The position numbers and the translations under genes are program-made. Under the pieces are notes generated by a model. It saw only the letters and a program-made list of their open reading frames with translations, made no database searches and was not told where the DNA came from. Positions 7,219 to 10,881 of a DNA stretch of 10,881 nt are shown here, piece after piece. The DNA lies in the NCBI GenBank assembly GCA_014523665.1, contig JAATVR010000108.1, positions 1 through 10,881 of the forward strand, written 5' to 3'. Each line of letters starts with the position of its first letter. Position 1 is the stretch's first letter. The stretch comes from Nitrososphaerales archaeon TH526. GTDB lineage: Archaea > Thermoproteota > Nitrososphaeria > Nitrososphaerales > Nitrososphaeraceae.

Positions 7219-7250
7219 TCATAAATATTTATGAAATTCACAGATTTCAT
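7219..7250. repeat. 16-bp perfect palindrome overlapping a second inverted repeat
   Basis: TCATAAATATTTATGA (7219-7234) is a perfect 16-bp palindrome. Its right end overlaps a second inverted repeat, ATGAAAT (7231-7237) with ATTTCAT (7244-7250), spaced by TCACAG. The two hairpins share bases and are mutually exclusive in RNA. The AT-only core also resembles a symmetrical TATA element. No gene lies close enough to suggest an operator. Confidence 0.45.
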
Positions 7251-7407
7251 TGTCTAGGAATTTGAGACGTTCATATTATGTCGTAGTAACTTAGAAACAG
7301 ATAGCTTAGTGTATACTGAATCTTTTCACGCAATTTTTATCAAACAGATATCTTAAAAATCAGTTATTCTATACTATAAGTGTGTGGCGAAGGCGATACA
7401 ATTTAGG

Positions 7408-7465
7408 TATTCTGAGGTTAGCTAAATGGCTGTTGGTGGTAAATAGTTGGGTGATTGCCAGAATA
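7408..7465. repeat. Spaced inverted repeat around a G/T-rich segment
   Basis: TATTCTG (7408-7414) and CAGAATA (7459-7465) are perfect 7-bp complements separated by 44 nt. Inside lie the palindrome TTAGCTAA (7418-7425) and, on the plus strand, a G/T-rich segment with several GG pairs. The arrangement could fold as a structured RNA, but at this length pairing by chance is plausible. Confidence 0.3.
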
Positions 7466-7491
7466 TGAGGTATTATCTTACTCGTAGCTAA

Positions 7492-7534
7492 AGCAGTATG
7501 TATATGAATACATCTACATTACAGAAAAACTGCT
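7492..7534 (-). terminator. Nested hairpin with T-run downstream of lysS
   Basis: AGCAGT (7492-7497) pairs with ACTGCT (7529-7534), enclosing a second perfect stem, ATGTAT (7498-7503) with ATACAT (7508-7513) around ATGA. On the minus strand the structure begins 20 nt after the lysS stop and contains a run of five T (7529-7525). That position and the U-tract suggest a transcript end or 3' stabilising element for the elp3-lysS mRNA. Confidence 0.35.
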
Positions 7535-7553
7535 CGTCCCGCATCATCATATT

Positions 7554-9230
7554 CTAAAGGCTGCCATTCGAGTCTTCATTAGTCTCTTGGTCTAACCTGG
7601 AGTAACAGCTATCGAGTTGTTCATAGGTCCATTTGATCCCCATATCCAATATGTAATTCCCTAACCGCGGTCCTTTCTCCGTATTAATCAATATTCTATA
7701 GAGCACTTTGAAAAACCCTCTTGGTTGAAGTCCTCTCTTTTGTGCAATCGAGAATATCTCCGATTGAATAGTCACTGCAAGTTCGCCCTTATCATCCTTA
7801 GTATTCATATTTTTTAGATATTGTATCAGGTCAAGCAGTGCCTCTTGTTCTGCCTTGGAAACATTCACGTTCATCCTTACAAGCTTTGATGATAGGTAGT
7901 CATTTGCCCAGTTCGATGCCAGTTGAATTTTCATAGTCAGCGAATCGGTCTTGTTCTTTACCAACTTATACTTTACCAATCGATCATACACCTTGTTCAC
8001 CTGGTTTTCATCCTCTCTGAACAAAAGTGCCTGCTGAGCTAATACTCTGTACGGAACGTGCAGAGAAAGGCTGGTGGGAGGCTTCAACTGATGAATATAT
8101 TCAAAAATCCCTTTTAATTTTGTACGCTTGGCTGTATTTTCCTCACTAACGGCACCAAAGAAAACATCTTCTAAGAAATCATATTCGTCCATCAAATTTG
8201 GGACATCCTCTACGCCTACATGTCGAGTGCCAGATATGCGTTTGTACAACAATAATAGAAGGGATTCTGGAGTTCCGTATCTTAACCATGTCTGGGGTGT
8301 CAAAACATTTCCCGACGACTTACTAATTTTCTTTCCCTCTTTATCTAGGAACATTTCATATTTAATATGCGTAGGGTGCGCAAAATGCAAAATTTCATCT
8401 GATATCCAATCATTTATTTTTACCGAATCCAAAATATCCTTGCCATATGCCTCAAATCTGATGTCGAAGGCCTGCCAACGAGCGGCAAATTCCACTTTCC
8501 AAGGCAACTTTCCATTTCCTTCTTCGAGGTATGTCTCACCAAGGTAACCACAACCCTCAATATGAACGTCTCCTATTCTGGCCCCTTGACATTGGTATTC
8601 TACTACACGTTTGTCAGAGAAATATTCTCTCGGAGAGGCGACGTACACTCTACCACATTTATCACAGATTGGAAAGTAGGGAAGGGATCGCATATACTTT
8701 TCCTGTCCAACAATTTTGGCGATACTCTTTCCGATTCTTTCATGATTCTTGAGAATCATATCGATCTGATTTATGAGAAGCCCTCGCTTGTAAGCAGTCT
8801 TTCCGCTAATATGAGTATATTTTATCCCAAGCCGATCTAAGGAGTCAAGCAAGAGCCCCGTCATATGCGCCCCATATGATGAGTGACAAGATCCGAAAGG
8901 ATCAGGGATGTTTGATACAGGCTTCGCTATGTATGAGACCAAATCCTTTGATAAACCAGCCGGGACTTTACGAAGCCCATCCATATCATCCGAATAAGTT
9001 AAGAGTTGCGCATCATATCCCATACTTTTCAATGCAACGGCGATCCCATACGCCCGTACAGCATCGCCTAAACTTCCCAAATGGGGAATTCCCGATGCCC
9101 CCAGGCCGCTCTCAACTTTGATTGTGGCAAGGCTTCTGTTTAGCCTTTTTTCTCTCTCAATTAACTCGTATGCAATCTTGTCTAGCCAGGTTCCTTTTCC
9201 TATTAATGTGTCTGAATTCAAAAAATTCAC
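7554..9230 (-). CDS. lysS: Lysyl-tRNA synthetase, class I
   Basis: This 558-residue class I LysRS attaches lysine to tRNA-Lys in the cytosol. Class I marks are clear: TWLDKIA at 14-20 (family WADKIA), the HIGH-type motif SGIPHLG at 46-52, and the KMSKS-type motif KISKS at 301-305. Between them lies a probable zinc-binding insertion with CDKC at 189-192 and further cysteines at 214 and 227. The C-terminal half is the helical anticodon-binding part, and the last 20 or so residues form an acidic tail. The frame starts with GTG at 9230, and that GTG overlaps the elp3 stop as GTGA, so translation probably depends on termination-reinitiation; no separate Shine-Dalgarno is visible. The length is slightly above the usual 500-540. 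Class I LysRS is typical of many archaea, in contrast to the class II enzyme of most bacteria. Confidence 0.96.
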   Translation of the reverse strand: MNFLNSDTLIGKGTWLDKIAYELIEREKRLNRSLATIKVESGLGASGIPHLGSLGDAVRAYGIAVALKSMGYDAQLLTYSDDMDGLRKVPAGLSKDLVSYIAKPVSNIPDPFGSCHSSYGAHMTGLLLDSLDRLGIKYTHISGKTAYKRGLLINQIDMILKNHERIGKSIAKIVGQEKYMRSLPYFPICDKCGRVYVASPREYFSDKRVVEYQCQGARIGDVHIEGCGYLGETYLEEGNGKLPWKVEFAARWQAFDIRFEAYGKDILDSVKINDWISDEILHFAHPTHIKYEMFLDKEGKKISKSSGNVLTPQTWLRYGTPESLLLLLYKRISGTRHVGVEDVPNLMDEYDFLEDVFFGAVSEENTAKRTKLKGIFEYIHQLKPPTSLSLHVPYRVLAQQALLFREDENQVNKVYDRLVKYKLVKNKTDSLTMKIQLASNWANDYLSSKLVRMNVNVSKAEQEALLDLIQYLKNMNTKDDKGELAVTIQSEIFSIAQKRGLQPRGFFKVLYRILINTEKGPRLGNYILDMGIKWTYEQLDSCYSRLDQETNEDSNGSL

Positions 9231-10881
9231 TTTAGTAATTTGGTAACATAATGTCCATTCCGATCATATCCCAGTTTTTCATAGTATTTTCTTGTCCCTA
9301 CCGCACTAATCACTGATAAAGCGTCCACGCCGAACTCGCATTTGGCTATTTGCTCTGCCTCAGCCATAAGCAGTCTACCTAGACCTCTATGTTGCCAAGA
9401 CAGATTGTTTGCTTTTCTTCCAACACTGAGCATCTGTCCATAGATGTGAAGCTCCCTTACAACAGCAACAACTTGAGTATCAGTATCACTGCACAAATAT
9501 GAATGAAGCTCAGATTCAACAGATCCAATAATCTTTCTCAATCTCAGAAAACCCAATAATGCTGACCCATCGTCTGTTTCATAGGCCAAGAAAATCTCTT
9601 GCCCTCCCGCTGCCTCATAATCCAACCTAATTAGCCTAAAGGATTGCTGATCAATTCTGCCTTTCGACCTTAAGCCTATTTCTCTGCATCTGATACATTT
9701 ACATGTATATCCTTCTGAGTACAATTTTTCTAACGCTATTTGTCTTAAGTTACCCTCTTTAGGACCAGCTACTATATCCTTTGCTTCTATTTCCCTCTGG
9801 ATCCTCATAATCCTGACCCATGGAGGAATCTTCTTTTTTAATTCAACAAGTATGTTTACCATCTCATCGTCAGTACATGGGGTAAACCGGCCACTACAAT
9901 ACAATTTATATAATCCTGTATCTCTTAATACTAGAGTAGGGTATATTTTTAGCATGTCCGGTCTGTATCGAGGATCGTACAGAAGCTGTTGTAGGTCTTC
10001 TAAGTCTTTTTTAGGAGATGAGCCAGGTAGACCTGGCATCATATGCGCAACTATTTTTAATCCGGCATTTCTTGCAATCTTAAATGATTCTATTACGTCA
10101 GCTATGTCATGGCCACGATTGATTAATCTAAAAACTTCGTTTCGCAGCGATTGCACGCCGATTTCAACTCTTGTTACTCCCAGACTTAGCATTGTCTCGA
10201 TATTGCTTCGTTTGCAGTAGTCAGGTTTAGTCTCGATTGTAAGTCCAACACATTTGTGATTTGATATTTCGTTGGTGCTCATAGCTTCTTGAAGGGTGCT
10301 TGAGGCTTTGATCTTCAGATCACAATTCAGTGCATCGTAACAAGCCTTTGCAAAATCATACTGATACTTATCCGTCATAAAAGGAAAAGTTCCGCCTATT
10401 ATGATTAGTTCTATCTTGCCTGTATCATGACCATTTGTCTCAAGAGTATTCAACTTTGTTGTTATCTGTTCAAAGGGATCGTATGCATGAGCTTGAGCTA
10501 TTTTGGTGGCAGGTTCAGACCCTACATAACTCAAAGGAGTATTGAACTCAACTCCGCCCGGACAATAAATACATCTTCCTTGAGGACACGGGTGGGGCAT
10601 AGCCATTACGGTGACAACAGTGACACCTGATGCTGTTTTTACCGGCCTTATCTTCAATATGTTTCGCCAGGAACAATTCGCTGACAAATATTTCAGAAAA
10701 TCGTGGCGACGTGGGATGCGTTTCAAGTGAAACTCTGATGAAACCTGTCTTAAAATGGCTGGTACAATTGTTAATCTGGATTCGTCCAGTTCACTTATTC
10801 TTCTTGCGATTTCCTTACAGGCAAGTTCATACTGAAGTGGATTTTTGGTATCTGAGATTTCGACTAATTTCGACCCGGTCA
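9227..10881 (-). CDS. elp3: Elp3-family tRNA uridine(34) acetyltransferase (partial, start off the window)
   Basis: Elp3 combines radical-SAM and acetyltransferase domains and uses acetyl-CoA to build carboxymethyl-type modifications on U34 of tRNA anticodons. The frame stays open to the right edge, giving 551 sense codons, the first incomplete; a start at the TTG at 10726 would cut off the conserved ACKEIARRISELD segment. Numbering from the first complete codon (550 residues): that segment spans about 20-32, the iron-sulphur cysteines in CPQGRCIYC are 98, 103 and 106, the CKCIRC zinc motif spans 393-398, the acetyl-CoA loop HRGLG is at 497-501 and YYEKLGY at 532-538. The incomplete edge codon is NTG, so it could itself be the start. 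Elp3 acts alone in archaea, without other Elongator subunits. Its stop overlaps the lysS GTG by 4 bp. The identity is secure; only the extreme N-terminus is missing or uncertain. Confidence 0.96.
   Translation of the reverse strand, partial: TGSKLVEISDTKNPLQYELACKEIARRISELDESRLTIVPAILRQVSSEFHLKRIPRRHDFLKYLSANCSWRNILKIRPVKTASGVTVVTVMAMPHPCPQGRCIYCPGGVEFNTPLSYVGSEPATKIAQAHAYDPFEQITTKLNTLETNGHDTGKIELIIIGGTFPFMTDKYQYDFAKACYDALNCDLKIKASSTLQEAMSTNEISNHKCVGLTIETKPDYCKRSNIETMLSLGVTRVEIGVQSLRNEVFRLINRGHDIADVIESFKIARNAGLKIVAHMMPGLPGSSPKKDLEDLQQLLYDPRYRPDMLKIYPTLVLRDTGLYKLYCSGRFTPCTDDEMVNILVELKKKIPPWVRIMRIQREIEAKDIVAGPKEGNLRQIALEKLYSEGYTCKCIRCREIGLRSKGRIDQQSFRLIRLDYEAAGGQEIFLAYETDDGSALLGFLRLRKIIGSVESELHSYLCSDTDTQVVAVVRELHIYGQMLSVGRKANNLSWQHRGLGRLLMAEAEQIAKCEFGVDALSVISAVGTRKYYEKLGYDRNGHYVTKLLK

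Larger units (their letters stand above)
6853..7553. other. Convergent gene-free gap with several inverted repeats
   Basis: About 700 bp separate the converging top6A and lysS genes. I see no convincing coding frame on either strand and no tRNA cloverleaf. The stretch is AT-rich and holds several short inverted repeats, listed separately: a small hairpin near 6900, a T-run/A-run hairpin at 7051-7067, a 16-bp palindrome at 7219-7234, and nested repeats between 7408 and 7534. Some probably serve transcript ends; an unrecognised small RNA cannot be excluded. Confidence 0.7.

Noticed and set aside
7382..7394. GTGGCGAAGGCG matches a conserved 16S rRNA string.
   Set aside because: Flanking bases do not continue the rRNA sequence on either side; a 12-nt match alone is chance.
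7515..7552. ATGATGA on the minus strand just after lysS, considered as the C box of a C/D-box RNA.
   Set aside because: No matching D box (CTGA), D'/C' pair or terminal stem is found at a suitable distance.

Overview
This window looks like ordinary chromosome from an archaeon. The gene set points to the Thaumarchaeota (Nitrososphaeria), perhaps the soil ammonia-oxidiser order Nitrososphaerales. It carries a DNA topoisomerase VI pair, a class I lysyl-tRNA synthetase, a stand-alone Elp3, an archaeal-type ThiL, an archaeal phosphohexomutase, ribosomal protein uS11, and a tRNA without encoded CCA preceded by a TATA-like box. The lineage is inferred from protein flavour, AT-rich composition and two gene-free stretches of about 650-700 bp. 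I could not search databases.

Layout, left to right. Positions 54-2988 hold three minus-strand genes: rps11 (uS11), thiL and a phosphoglucomutase/phosphomannomutase/GlmM-like gene. The mutase and thiL overlap by 32 bp, while rps11 sits 243 bp beyond thiL behind its own possible TATA box. A 105-bp divergent gap carries back-to-back promoters for the mutase (minus) and tRNA-Thr(CGT) (plus, 3094-3166). A gap of about 670 bp follows, containing only a doubtful open frame interrupted by a stop. The plus-strand pair top6B-top6A (3839-6852) has a 2-bp spacer and encodes the B and A subunits of topoisomerase VI. A convergent gap of about 700 bp (6853-7553) has no gene but holds several short inverted repeats, including a T-run/A-run hairpin that could end transcription from both sides. 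The right part (7554-10881) is a minus-strand pair, elp3 then lysS, overlapping by 4 bp (GTGA). elp3 runs off the right edge: its frame stays open to the last base, and its start codon lies at or just outside the window.

The genes are mostly housekeeping. uS11, tRNA-Thr, LysRS and Elp3 serve translation, with Elp3 predicted to modify wobble uridines. Topo VI serves chromosome topology and decatenation. ThiL makes thiamine diphosphate, and the mutase supplies hexose-1-phosphates for glycans. I found no mobile element, CRISPR array, defence system or clear undescribed system. The items most worth a second look are the elp3-lysS coupling, the stop-interrupted frame after the tRNA, the structured convergent gap, and the long Lys-rich tail of Top6B.
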